From positions 18,246 to 82,245 of the forward strand of contig JBDTQR010000001.1 of NCBI GenBank assembly GCA_039932095.1: 64,000 bases of DNA. The letters are read 5' to 3'. This stretch comes from Stagnihabitans sp039932095 (lineage in GTDB: Bacteria; Pseudomonadota; Alphaproteobacteria; Rhodobacterales; Rhodobacteraceae). Of the stretch, positions 8,481-16,580 are shown in pieces (the stretch's first letter is position 1; every line of letters begins with the position of its first letter). Under the pieces are notes generated by a model, which was not told the origin of the DNA, made no database searches, and saw nothing but the letters and a program-made list of their open reading frames with translations. A program made the position numbers and the translations under genes.

Positions 8481-9160
8481 CAGGAATTTCCCCCGATCAG
8501 CGGGCCACGGGCGGCTGTCTGTGGTACCAGCGAGCCGGTGCTGCCCCGTCCACCAGCCTGCAACAGCGGGAACCGGTTTTGCCGCGCGACGGCTTCCGGC
8601 GGCGGCGCGACAGGTGCGTCGGTTCCGTGCAACACGGCCTTGACCTTGGCCAGATAGTCGGCGGCCAGATCCGGGCTGCGCGAATGGTAGGCCGACACCG
8701 CCTGCGCCCAATCACCGCTTTCCTGATACAGCTGGGCGAGGAAAGACGCGGCATAGGCGGCATTCTGAACCGGGTCGAACATGGCTGACAGGTCGTTAAA
8801 ATGCGCGCCATGCCAGCGGATGTTCAACTGGAAACAGCCGACATCGAACGTGGCGGTGCCATCGCTCAGATGCGCTGTGGCGGCGGCGACAGCCTCAGCC
8901 TTGGTGGCGTACCAATCGCCCCGGCCGTCGGCGTTGATTGTCCACGGCCAGGGGGAACCTGCCGCGCCGCCGCGACCGGATTCGACGCGCGAGATCGCCA
9001 GAAGAATGTCAATCGGCACGCCGCTTTGCTGGGCGGCCTGAGCGGCTGCGGTGTCACATTGATCGGCGGGATCAGGTGCAGCGGCCCGGATCTGGTCGGA
9101 GGCGGCGATCGTCAGCAAGGTGGCAAACAGCGCTGTTGGTCGAAAACTCATGGGTTTCAC
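8480..9160 (-). CDS. Lytic transglycosylase, SLT domain, flagellar cluster
   Basis: A 226-residue exported protein with an N-terminal signal peptide (ending near residue 27, IRAAAPD). An SLT-family lysozyme-like domain follows: the catalytic Glu lies in ISRVESGRGG (near residues 56-65), and DVGCFQLNIRWHGAHF matches the conserved GLFQIN-like block. It would cleave peptidoglycan to let the rod pass through the wall, the job done by FlgJ or SltF in other bacteria. Position within the flagellar export operon, just upstream of flhA, supports this. An alternative ATG three codons in (MSFRP) is possible. Confidence 0.85.
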   Translation of the reverse strand: MKPMSFRPTALFATLLTIAASDQIRAAAPDPADQCDTAAAQAAQQSGVPIDILLAISRVESGRGGAAGSPWPWTINADGRGDWYATKAEAVAAATAHLSDGTATFDVGCFQLNIRWHGAHFNDLSAMFDPVQNAAYAASFLAQLYQESGDWAQAVSAYHSRSPDLAADYLAKVKAVLHGTDAPVAPPPEAVARQNRFPLLQAGGRGSTGSLVPQTAARGPLIGGNS

Positions 9161-9232
9161 CCTTGGCCAAAGGGATTCTTCCCTGTCCCGGTCAGGCTAA
9201 CGCCGAGAAGTTACCGGTTGGTAAGCGCCGGC

Positions 9233-11599
9233 TCATTGGGTAGGAACCGCAGGTGATTTGACCGTATCAAGTAACGCGGAAATGGCGTCGCGGGTGGCAG
9301 AACTTTGCTCGACAAGCCTTTGATCGGCCGCCAATGGTCCATCTGGCGCCGGGTTAGAGCCTTTTTCAGGCGGGTTGGCCACGGTGGCGGCTGCGGCTTT
9401 CCACGCTTTCGGCCCATGATCAGCCAGGGCTTGCCAGTCCTGCATGCGGCCGACGGAGTTCCACTGCGCGTCAGTCATGCCCAGTTCAGCGTAAAGTGCA
9501 GCCGCCGCCTTTTCATCGCCGAGCATCACGGTGGCCGCCAGCCGGGCCTGCATGGCAGGCGGCGTTTGATCGCCACCGAGCAGTTGCAGAGCCAGACGCG
9601 GATCGCCCTGCGCCGCAGCGACCCGTGCCGCCAGGACCGCGGGCGGGCCGTCAACCACGGACAGCCAGCGCCCGGCCTGATCCGCCAGCCCCAATTGCAG
9701 CATCCGGTCGGCAATCAGCGTGGCGGCCTTCCTGGCCTCCAGCGGCGGTGACTGACCTGCCGCCAGCGTCGCATGGGTCAAAATCGCCGAATCCGACCCG
9801 GTAGTGCCGAGGCTCTGCCACAGCACCTCGGCCGCTCCAGGCGTGCCGGCAACATGACGAAAGGCGCTGTCAAAGTCGCCGGACGCGGCATAAGCCAGCG
9901 TCAGCGCCGCGGCAATCCGTGCGCCACCCGGACCGTCCTGCAATTCCTTGGCATACCCCTCCATCGCCATCACCTGATTGTAATCGACATCCTGGCCAAG
10001 TTCCGCGCGCTGGATCACCAGTTCGGCCAGCGCATCGGCTGCCGAGGGGCCGGACTGCGCGGCCAGCGGCTCCAGCCGGGCGGCACTGGCACCGGGCGAG
10101 CCATTGGCCAGGTCGATGGCGGCCTGCATCATTTCGATCTGGGGGCCGCCTTCGGGATTGCCGCGCAGGACCGCTTGGCCAAGCACCTCAGCCGTAGCGA
10201 AATCCTTCATCGCGAGAAAGCGGTCGACCAGAATCGGGCCCAGCAGGTCGCGCAGATGGCTGGGCAGGGCCGAAAAGCTGCGCAAGATCGCGGCCTTTTC
10301 GATCTGCCCGAGACTGAGCACCTTTGGATCGGCCAGAACCGCCCACAGCGCGGCGGCAGTATCGCAGGATTCCATCCCGGCAAAGGCAGGATGCGCGTCC
10401 GGCTCGCCATCCAGAATGCGCGCCATGCTGAGCCAGAGCGCCGCATCGGGTTGCTCGGTCGGAAAGGCGACCATGAGGGCACGGGCTTCGGCGCCAAAGC
10501 CGATGTGAAGGTCGAACCTGACGGCGCGTTCGACAGCTTCAGGGTCGATGCGGTCGAACTCTCCGGTCAATCCAGCCAAGGCGGGTGCAAACTGTTCGGA
10601 TAACGGCAGTTCGCGCGCCAGCGGTACGCCGCCCGGTGTGTCGGCGGCCGGTGTGTCGGCGGCCGGTGGTGCCCCATGGCCGGCTTCGGCACCATGGTCT
10701 GCGGGTGACGGTGCGGGCGCCTCACCATGGGCCGGAGCGGCCTCTGCCGGTTCTGGTGGGGTGATCGCCCAAGCGGCAATGTCCAGCCGGTCATCCGCGA
10801 TACAGGCAAGGCCTGCGGCCGTCATCGGCGCGTCATGGTCACCCTTTTGCCGGAAGATCAGATTGGGCTCCTCGCCAAGATGCAGTGCGACCGACGGGTT
10901 GCCCGACTGTTCGTTGGCCGGAACGTCGCCCCGCGGTTTGGCCATGTCCACAATGCCCGCCGAGGCGCCGCGGCTGAGTTGCTCGATCAACGATTGGCGC
11001 AGCGGTTCAAGATCAGGGGCAACGCCTGCCGGAATATCCGCCGCAAGGCCCAGCGACGACGCGGGCAGGTCGCTGCGGCCGCCATGGCCCGCCAATTCCG
11101 CACTGGTCCAGTCGTAGGTCGGGCTCGGGCCATTGGTGGTCTGACGGGCAGGGCGGGTTTTCGGGCGGATCACCGGGCGGGCGGCCAGATTGCCAGCGGT
11201 CCCACCATCCAGCGGCAGTTCAAACGACGACCCCTTGGGCGGCGCGCCGTTGCGAATGTCGATGACCACGGTGCCGGGGCGGAATTCGAAGGGCATGGCA
11301 TAGCATTCGCAGGCTATGCCAAGATGCAGCGCCCCAGTGTCCGGATCGGCCCAAAGCCCGGCGAGACGGGCCTTGCCGATAACCTTGAACGCCTTGGACA
11401 GGTCGTATTTGACCGCGTTGCCAGTCAGTCGCAGTTCGTAACCGTCATCGGTCCGGCCAACCTGCCAGTTCACCGACCCGGCATATTGCACCACGATCCG
11501 CGTGAAATCCGCATGATCGCCGCTGGTGACCGGCACGGCCTGCGCGATACCTTGCAATGGCCAGATCGCCAGCGCCACGCCGAACAGCCACCCGATCAT
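9233..11599 (-). CDS. Exported 788-residue protein of the motor operon, unknown function
   Basis: I do not recognise a family. A signal peptide is visible (hydrophobic residues 2-19, then AQAVPVTS). The N-terminal 150 residues look like a beta-rich domain (NWQVGRTDDGYELRLTGNAV). A Pro/Ala-rich low-complexity linker follows (around residues 300-345, with a short repeat of Pro-Ala-Ala-Asp-Thr). The C-terminal 400 residues are Ala/Leu-rich paired helices of TPR or Sel1 style. The start overlaps the motA stop (ATGA), so it is co-translated with the stator gene and precedes a transglycosylase. A periplasmic scaffold around motor or rod is plausible but inferred. Confidence 0.7.
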   Translation of the reverse strand: MIGWLFGVALAIWPLQGIAQAVPVTSGDHADFTRIVVQYAGSVNWQVGRTDDGYELRLTGNAVKYDLSKAFKVIGKARLAGLWADPDTGALHLGIACECYAMPFEFRPGTVVIDIRNGAPPKGSSFELPLDGGTAGNLAARPVIRPKTRPARQTTNGPSPTYDWTSAELAGHGGRSDLPASSLGLAADIPAGVAPDLEPLRQSLIEQLSRGASAGIVDMAKPRGDVPANEQSGNPSVALHLGEEPNLIFRQKGDHDAPMTAAGLACIADDRLDIAAWAITPPEPAEAAPAHGEAPAPSPADHGAEAGHGAPPAADTPAADTPGGVPLARELPLSEQFAPALAGLTGEFDRIDPEAVERAVRFDLHIGFGAEARALMVAFPTEQPDAALWLSMARILDGEPDAHPAFAGMESCDTAAALWAVLADPKVLSLGQIEKAAILRSFSALPSHLRDLLGPILVDRFLAMKDFATAEVLGQAVLRGNPEGGPQIEMMQAAIDLANGSPGASAARLEPLAAQSGPSAADALAELVIQRAELGQDVDYNQVMAMEGYAKELQDGPGGARIAAALTLAYAASGDFDSAFRHVAGTPGAAEVLWQSLGTTGSDSAILTHATLAAGQSPPLEARKAATLIADRMLQLGLADQAGRWLSVVDGPPAVLAARVAAAQGDPRLALQLLGGDQTPPAMQARLAATVMLGDEKAAAALYAELGMTDAQWNSVGRMQDWQALADHGPKAWKAAAATVANPPEKGSNPAPDGPLAADQRLVEQSSATRDAISALLDTVKSPAVPTQ
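10637..10668. repeat. Short tandem repeat in the linker of the 788-residue protein
   Basis: Two adjacent copies of a 15-base unit (GTGTCGGCGGCCGGT) lie inside the coding sequence of the 788-residue protein and give two Pro-Ala-Ala-Asp-Thr blocks in its Pro/Ala-rich linker. It keeps the reading frame, so copy-number change would only alter linker length. Confidence 0.7.
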
Positions 11600-12468
11600 G
11601 CCGCTGAATCCTGTTTCAGGCCGCGCAGCACCTCTTCGACATCTGCGAAACTGGGGCGCACGTGATGCGGGGTGTTCTGGCGTCCGACTTCGATGCAGAT
11701 GTTCGGCGGATGGCGGTGCAGGTTGGCGATCAGCACTTCGCGGATCAGCATGTGGAAATGGCCGTCCTCTTCGACAATGGCTTTGACCCGGCTCGCCATC
11801 GGGCCGACAAAACCATAGGCCATGAACACCCCCATGAACGTACCGACCAACGCGCCGCCGATCATGCCACCCAGAATCTCCGGCGGCTGATCGATCGAGG
11901 CCATGGTCTTGATCACCCCCAGAACGGCGGCGACGATGCCAAGGGCGGGCAAGGCGTCGGCGACCGATTGCAGGGCATGGCTGCCATGCAGGGCGTGGGC
12001 AAGCGCCTCTTCCATGCGCTTGTCGAGCACCTCTTCCACCTGATGCGGGTCATCGTAGTTCATCGACGCGGCCCGCAGGGTGTCGCAGATCAGTTCGACA
12101 ACGGCGTGGTCATGCTGGATCTTGGGATAGCGGCCGAAGATCGACGATTCCTCGGGGTTTTCGACATGCTCTTCGAGGGCGACCGGGTTTGACCGTGCGA
12201 TCCGGACCAGATCGAACAGCAAGGCCAGCAGGTCGCGGTAGTCGGCATTCTTCCATTTGGCACCTTTGAACACCTTGCCAATGTCTTTGGCGGTCTGCTT
12301 GATGGTGGCCAGAGAGTTGCCGAGCAGGAATGACCCGATGGTGGCACCGCCAATCACGATCATCTCATGCGGCAGAGCCTCAAGAATGATCTCCATCTTG
12401 CCGCCAGCTTCGACGTAACCGCCGAAGACCATGACGAAAATGATGATGATGCCGATAATTCCGATCAT
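11596..12468 (-). CDS. motA: Flagellar motor stator protein MotA
   Basis: This 290-residue protein has four membrane helices: two near the N-terminus (residues 2-16 and 34-48) and two near residues 165-190 and 200-225. Between them is a large cytoplasmic loop containing the charged torque-generating region. Conserved MotA segments include EMIVIGGATIGSFLLGN and ALGIVAAVLGVIKTMASIDQ. MotA pairs with MotB (22281-23123) to form the proton channel that drives rotation. It overlaps the downstream 788-residue gene and follows the motE-like gene after 61 bases. Confidence 0.96.
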   Translation of the reverse strand: MIGIIGIIIIFVMVFGGYVEAGGKMEIILEALPHEMIVIGGATIGSFLLGNSLATIKQTAKDIGKVFKGAKWKNADYRDLLALLFDLVRIARSNPVALEEHVENPEESSIFGRYPKIQHDHAVVELICDTLRAASMNYDDPHQVEEVLDKRMEEALAHALHGSHALQSVADALPALGIVAAVLGVIKTMASIDQPPEILGGMIGGALVGTFMGVFMAYGFVGPMASRVKAIVEEDGHFHMLIREVLIANLHRHPPNICIEVGRQNTPHHVRPSFADVEEVLRGLKQDSAA

Positions 12469-12529
12469 GCCGCTTCCCTGCCCGTTTGTCTTGGCCAGTG
12501 TTTCATGGCCGGGTTAAGAAACCTTGACT

Positions 12530-13117
12530 CTAGCCCTTGGGGGCCGTGGCATTGCGGCCCGCGATCAGGACCGAGATGGAATAGGCCTTGTCCGGCTTCA
12601 TGCCTGCGAGCACGGCCGCCGCAATCTCGGGGCGCATCCGGCCGAGAAATCCGGCGGCAAACTCTGGGGCCATGGTCTGGAACAAAGCGGCCGCATCGGC
12701 TGGCCGCATCGCTTCATAAACCGCGGTCAGGCGGGCGAGGTCTTTTTCCGCCGCGCCGTCGGCGATGGCGAGGGTCTTTTTCAGCGAGGTTTCCGCCGCT
12801 TGCAATTCCGCCATCCGCTTGTCGATCGCTTGATTGGCCAGAGCCAGCGCCGCCATCCGGTCAGCAAGGGCGCCTTCCTGCTGCCTGACCTGCTGTTCGC
12901 GGCCGACCAAGGCAGCGGCAACCGCCGCCGGTGGCAGCGGGCAGTCCTGCGGCGCCATGGATTTCTCGCCGGACGATTCTGCCATCGCCGCCCCGATCCC
13001 GGCGCCGATCCTCAGCGCGCCAGATGACGCCAGGATGAGCGCCAGAATGACCAGCGTGCTGCGTCCGGATTTGGGCCGACCGGATTTGGGCCGACCGGAT
13101 TTGGGGCGACCGGTCAT
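12530..13117 (-). CDS. MotE-like protein with MgtE N-like domain
   Basis: A 195-residue protein with an N-terminal basic repeat (Gly-Arg-Pro-Lys-Ser three times), a membrane anchor (residues 21-37) and a coiled-coil segment (residues 75-125). The C-terminal helical domain reads RLTAVYEAMRPADAAALFQT then AAAVLAGMKPDKAYSISVL. That end matches the MgtE intracellular N-domain pattern found in MotE, the periplasmic chaperone of MotC in rhizobia. Its start overlaps the stop of the preceding small gene, and motA follows. Stator assembly is the likely role, from family and context. Confidence 0.75.
   Translation of the reverse strand: MTGRPKSGRPKSGRPKSGRSTLVILALILASSGALRIGAGIGAAMAESSGEKSMAPQDCPLPPAAVAAALVGREQQVRQQEGALADRMAALALANQAIDKRMAELQAAETSLKKTLAIADGAAEKDLARLTAVYEAMRPADAAALFQTMAPEFAAGFLGRMRPEIAAAVLAGMKPDKAYSISVLIAGRNATAPKG
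13066..13110. repeat. Three 15-base tandem repeats in the motE-like gene
   Basis: Three copies of CGGATTTGGGCCGAC lie in tandem; the third differs at one base. Read on the minus strand they encode three consecutive Gly-Arg-Pro-Lys-Ser units at the cytoplasmic N-terminus just before the membrane anchor of the MotE-like protein. The repeats preserve the frame. Confidence 0.9.
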
Positions 13118-13506
13118 TCCGCTGCCTCCATTCGGCCGGGCCGCCGCCGGATGAAGCGCAATTTCTTCTCACCCTCCGCCTCGACGTCATCCGGCAAACT
13201 GCCCGTCGCCCGGGGCTCCGCCTCCGGCAGATCATGCATCGACGCCAGCAACAGCTCCATCCGGGCCGCTGCCGCCTCAGCCCGGCTGGTCATCGATTCG
13301 AGGGTGTTTGCCGACCCGCTTGCTGCCGTGCGGGCGCGGTCCAGTGCCTTGGTCATGTCGTCGACCTGCGCCGACAGCACCGCAATCGCATTGCCCATGC
13401 CATTTTCCAGCGTGGTGAATTTCTTCAACCGGCCCGACAGCACAAAACAGTAGATCGCGGCCCCGAAAGCCCCGGACGCCATCAGAATATCCGAGATCAG
13501 TGCCAT
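13114..13506 (-). CDS. Small membrane-anchored coiled-coil protein of the motor operon
   Basis: A 130-residue protein with a hydrophobic N-terminus (residues 4-21, ISDILMASGAFGAAIYCFVL). A long heptad-like helix follows (residues 25-90, LENGMGNAIAVLSAQVDDMT and onward), then an acidic then basic tail. I do not recognise a named family. The start at 13506 was chosen because it lies 10 bases after the fliL stop with a GAGGG-like site; a longer form would start inside fliL. Wedged between fliL and motE, it probably belongs to stator or basal-body function. Confidence 0.7.
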   Translation of the reverse strand: MALISDILMASGAFGAAIYCFVLSGRLKKFTTLENGMGNAIAVLSAQVDDMTKALDRARTAASGSANTLESMTSRAEAAAARMELLLASMHDLPEAEPRATGSLPDDVEAEGEKKLRFIRRRPGRMEAAE

Positions 13507-13516
13507 AGCCCGGCCC

Positions 13517-13999
13517 TCAATGAAGTACGAATTCGGTGACAAGCAGGTCTCGCACCCGACCTTCGCCGGTGACGATCTGAATCCGGCGCAACATCTGCGA
13601 CCGCAGTCGGACCAACGCGGTGGGGTCCTCCAGTTCGGCCACCTCGACCGCGCGCAGATAGCCGTTCAGCACGTCGACGATGCGCGGCATCAGCAGAACC
13701 ACCTCATCCTGCCTGGACTTGACGACCTCCAGCTGGGCGGTGAAGCGCAGATGCATGTTCGAGGCAAACTCGCCCAGACTGACGGTGACCGGTTCCATCG
13801 GCACAAAGGCGATGTCGGCGGTGTCGGTGGCGGCCGGCGCGCCGTGCGTGGTGGCGCTCACGGGCGCCAGAATCACCCCTGAATACACTGCATAAAATCC
13901 GCCACCGCCCAGCACCAGGAACAGCACCAGGCCCAGAAGCAGGGGCAGTTTCGACTTTTTCGCGGGCGCCACATCCTGCGGCGGTTCAGCTTCGGCCAT
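13517..13999 (-). CDS. fliL: Flagellar basal body-associated protein FliL
   Basis: A 160-residue single-pass membrane protein, with a cytoplasmic N-terminus rich in Pro/Lys, a helix at residues 19-40, then a stomatin-like periplasmic domain. FliL hallmarks are the block FVPMEPVTVSLGEFASNMHL and the final VRDLLVTEFVLH. FliL forms rings around stator units and increases torque. It is the first gene of the long leftward operon that continues through motA, flhA and flhB, and it is divergent from fliF across a 103-base promoter region holding a CtrA-like box. Confidence 0.93.
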   Translation of the reverse strand: MAEAEPPQDVAPAKKSKLPLLLGLVLFLVLGGGGFYAVYSGVILAPVSATTHGAPAATDTADIAFVPMEPVTVSLGEFASNMHLRFTAQLEVVKSRQDEVVLLMPRIVDVLNGYLRAVEVAELEDPTALVRLRSQMLRRIQIVTGEGRVRDLLVTEFVLH

Positions 14000-14046
14000 T
14001 GGTCACCTCCGTCCTCGCTGTGACGGCAGTGATAGACCCATTCATC

Positions 14047-14061
14047 CTAACCGATTGTTAA
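14047..14061. promoter_or_regulatory. CtrA-like box in the fliL/fliF divergent promoter region
   Basis: The 15 bases read CTAA-N7-TTAA, one mismatch from the CtrA consensus TTAA-N7-TTAA in the half-site pair; the pattern is also seen on the other strand. It lies in the 103-base gap between the divergent fliL and fliF operons. CtrA controls flagellar genes in many Rhodobacterales, so joint control of both operons is a reasonable inference. Confidence 0.5.
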
Positions 14062-14102
14062 GCCGGATCGATCAAAGCTGAGACAAACGTGGCAGAAGCC
14101 CA

Positions 14103-15722
14103 ATGACGGAGACGAGTTTGCAAAATCTGTTGGAGCTTTGGGCCAGTCTCGGCAATCGCCGCCGGGCCATTGTGATCGGCGCGACAGTCGCGATGTTTCT
14201 GGCGGTTCTGGGTCTGGCGCGGATGGCCGGGTCGCCGAATATGGCCTTGCTGTATTCCGGGCTGGACAGTCAGTCTGCCGGAGCCGTCATCACCGCACTC
14301 GATGCCCAGGGCGCGAAATATGAGGTGCGCGGCACCGCGATTTATGTCGACGCGGCGCAGCGCGACACTCTGCGCATGGTTCTGGCCGGTCAGGGTCTGC
14401 CCGCGACGGGCGGAACCGGCTACGAACTGCTTGATTCGCTGTCCGGTTTTGGCACGACCTCGCAAATGTTCGACGCCGCCTATTGGCGTGCCAAAGAGGG
14501 CGAGCTGGCCCGCACCGTGCTGGCCCTGCCCGAGGTCAAATCCGCCCGGGTGCATATTGCGCAGGCGCCAACCCAGTTGTTTCAGGACCACGGCAAGCCG
14601 ACCGCCAGCGTGACCGTGGTCACCTCGACCGGCGCGCTGACTGCCCAGCAGGCCAAGGCGCTGCGGCATCTGGTGGCGGCAGCGGTGCCGGGCATGCAGC
14701 CGGACGACGTCGCCGTCATTGATTCGGTCGCCGGGCTGATTCCATCGGAAACCGACACGGCCGCCCCCAATGCCACCGGCGACGCCAAAGCCGCAGAAAT
14801 TCGTCAAAATGTTGAACGACTTCTGGCGGCGCGGGTTGGGCCCGGCAAGGCCGTGGTCGAAGTCAATGTCGATGTGGTGACCGACCGCGAAGAGGTCAAC
14901 GAGCACACTTTCGACCCGCAGGGCCGCGTGGCGATTTCGACCGAAACCCAGGACAAGACCGGGTCGAGCAATGGCAGCGACGGCTCGGTTACCGTCGCCT
15001 CCAACCTGCCAAGCGGCAATGCCGGTGCGGCGGGCAGCAACCAAAGTCAGAACTCCGAAAAGCAAGAGCGGGTGAATTACGAGGTGTCCGAAACCAACCG
15101 GCAGTTGATCAAGGCGCCCGGTGCAGTACGCAAAGTCTCGGTCGCCGTGCTGGTTGATCAGGAAACCGTTGTCGCGGCCGACGGCTCTCTCACTTTCCAG
15201 CCGCGGACCGACGCCGAGCTGGCAACCCTCAAAGAGCTGGTCGCCTCGGCCATCGGTTTCGATGAGGCGCGCGGCGACGTGCTGACGTTGAAATCGCTGC
15301 CGTTCCAGCAACAGGCCGCAGCCGGCACGCTGGTTGAATCCGGCATGTTCGGCGCGTTGGCTAAATTGAACGTGATGTCGATCATCCAGCTGACGGTGCT
15401 GGCATTCGTCGCACTGGTCCTGGGTCTGTTCGTCCTGCGTCCTATCTTGACCTCGGGCAGCCGCAGTGCCGCACAGGCGGGGACGGCTTTTGGCCCGCTG
15501 GCCCTGCCGGGCGGCGGCGGCCAGATTGCCGATGCGCTGACTGGCGAGATTGACGATCTGGGCCTGATGCCCGCCACCGCCGACTTTGCCGAGCAAGAGG
15601 CCGCGATGTCCGGCATCGAAACCGACCCGGTGGCCCGCCTGCGCCGCTTGATCGAAGAACGCCAGTCCGAATCGATCGAGATCCTGCGCAGCTGGATGGA
15701 ACATGATGAGGAGCCTGTCTGA
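14103..15722 (+). CDS. fliF: Flagellar MS-ring protein FliF
   Basis: This 539-residue protein has two membrane helices (about residues 21-42 and 425-447) flanking a large periplasmic region. Conserved FliF parts include MALLYSGLDSQSAGAVITAL near residue 45, ELARTVLALPEVKSARVHIA near residue 135, and VNYEVSETNRQLIKAPGAVR near residue 320. The C-terminal cytoplasmic tail is where FliG normally binds; no fliG is in this window. FliF is the first gene of the rightward fliF-fliH-fliN-fliP operon, and its stop overlaps the fliH start (TGATG). Confidence 0.97.
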   Translation: MTETSLQNLLELWASLGNRRRAIVIGATVAMFLAVLGLARMAGSPNMALLYSGLDSQSAGAVITALDAQGAKYEVRGTAIYVDAAQRDTLRMVLAGQGLPATGGTGYELLDSLSGFGTTSQMFDAAYWRAKEGELARTVLALPEVKSARVHIAQAPTQLFQDHGKPTASVTVVTSTGALTAQQAKALRHLVAAAVPGMQPDDVAVIDSVAGLIPSETDTAAPNATGDAKAAEIRQNVERLLAARVGPGKAVVEVNVDVVTDREEVNEHTFDPQGRVAISTETQDKTGSSNGSDGSVTVASNLPSGNAGAAGSNQSQNSEKQERVNYEVSETNRQLIKAPGAVRKVSVAVLVDQETVVAADGSLTFQPRTDAELATLKELVASAIGFDEARGDVLTLKSLPFQQQAAAGTLVESGMFGALAKLNVMSIIQLTVLAFVALVLGLFVLRPILTSGSRSAAQAGTAFGPLALPGGGGQIADALTGEIDDLGLMPATADFAEQEAAMSGIETDPVARLRRLIEERQSESIEILRSWMEHDEEPV

Positions 15723-16318
15723 TGGCGCTGAAACTGGAAATCTTCAACACCGAAGAGAAGCCTGCCAAGACCCAGACCGTGGTGCTGGACCGCCTGGCAC
15801 TTGAGGATGAGAAACTGGCCTCTTACGACAGCGGCTACCGCGCCGGCTGGGACGACGCCAACGCCGCCCAGACCGATGATCAGACCAGCATGAAAGCCGA
15901 TCTGGCGCGCAATCTGCAGACCCTCGGCTTCACCTATCATGAGGCGCGCACCCATATCCTGAAAGCGATCGAGCCGTTGCTGCTGCAGGTGGTTGGCCGT
16001 CTGCTGCCCGAGATTGCCCGCGAATCCCTGGCGCCACTGGTGCTGGAAACCCTGATGCCGCTGGCAGAGGGGCTGGGCGATGCCCCGGTCACGCTGGTGG
16101 TCAACCCGACCTCCCGCCCCGCGATTGAGGCTCTGCTCGAGCAGGCGACCGGTCTGCCTGTGACCATCGAGGAAGAGCCGACCCTTGGGGAAGGCCAAGT
16201 TTACATCAAACTGGGCGGTACAGAGACCCAGATCGACCTCGACAAGGCCTCTGCCGACATTGCCGCCGCCGTGCGCGGTTTCTTCGAGCTTCCCGGAAAG
16301 GATCGCCCCAATGGATAG
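15722..16318 (+). CDS. fliH: Flagellar export ATPase regulator FliH-like
   Basis: This 198-residue protein sits between fliF and fliN. An N-terminal region is followed by the helix SYDSGYRAGWDDANAAQ (residues 33-50), which resembles the glycine-containing helix of FliH. The C-terminal half (VVGRLLPEIARESLAPLVLE, then VTLVVNPTSRPAIEALLEQA) fits the V-ATPase-E-like domain of FliH/SctL. FliH tethers the FliI ATPase to the C ring. No fliI is visible in the window; it probably lies beyond the left edge. The stop overlaps the fliN start. Confidence 0.82.
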   Translation: MALKLEIFNTEEKPAKTQTVVLDRLALEDEKLASYDSGYRAGWDDANAAQTDDQTSMKADLARNLQTLGFTYHEARTHILKAIEPLLLQVVGRLLPEIARESLAPLVLETLMPLAEGLGDAPVTLVVNPTSRPAIEALLEQATGLPVTIEEEPTLGEGQVYIKLGGTETQIDLDKASADIAAAVRGFFELPGKDRPNG

Positions 16319-16580
16319 TGCTTCTGACAACAACCCCTTCGCCCAGGTACCAATCGAGGTCACCATTTCGGTCGGCAAGGCCCGCCCGCTGGTGCGTGAC
16401 CTGCTGCGGTTGAGCCGCGATGCCGTCCTGGCGCTCGACCGCCGCGTCGATGACCCGGTGGAGCTTTATGTCGGCGACCGGCTGATCGCGCGCGGCGAAC
16501 TGGAAGAGCTTGAGGGCGAGCAGGCCGGTCAGCTCGCTGTCCGCCTGACCGAGGTGGCCAATCTGCGGGGTGGGTTGTGA
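16311..16580 (+). CDS. fliN: Flagellar motor switch protein FliN
   Basis: A compact 89-residue FliN consisting almost only of the SpoA/C-ring domain. It contains VPIEVTISVGKARPLVRDLL (residues 13-32), LALDRRVDDPVELYVGDRLI, and a final GQLAVRLTEV strand, the standard FliN pattern. With FliM it builds the base of the C ring. The ATG at 16311 overlaps the end of fliH; the longer upstream extension in the same frame is only a shadow of fliH. It ends inside the GTG start of fliP (GTGA overlap). Confidence 0.93.
   Translation: MDSASDNNPFAQVPIEVTISVGKARPLVRDLLRLSRDAVLALDRRVDDPVELYVGDRLIARGELEELEGEQAGQLAVRLTEVANLRGGL

Noticed and set aside
14058..15704. 548-residue open frame on the minus strand
   Set aside because: Antisense shadow of fliF, which is unmistakable on the plus strand.
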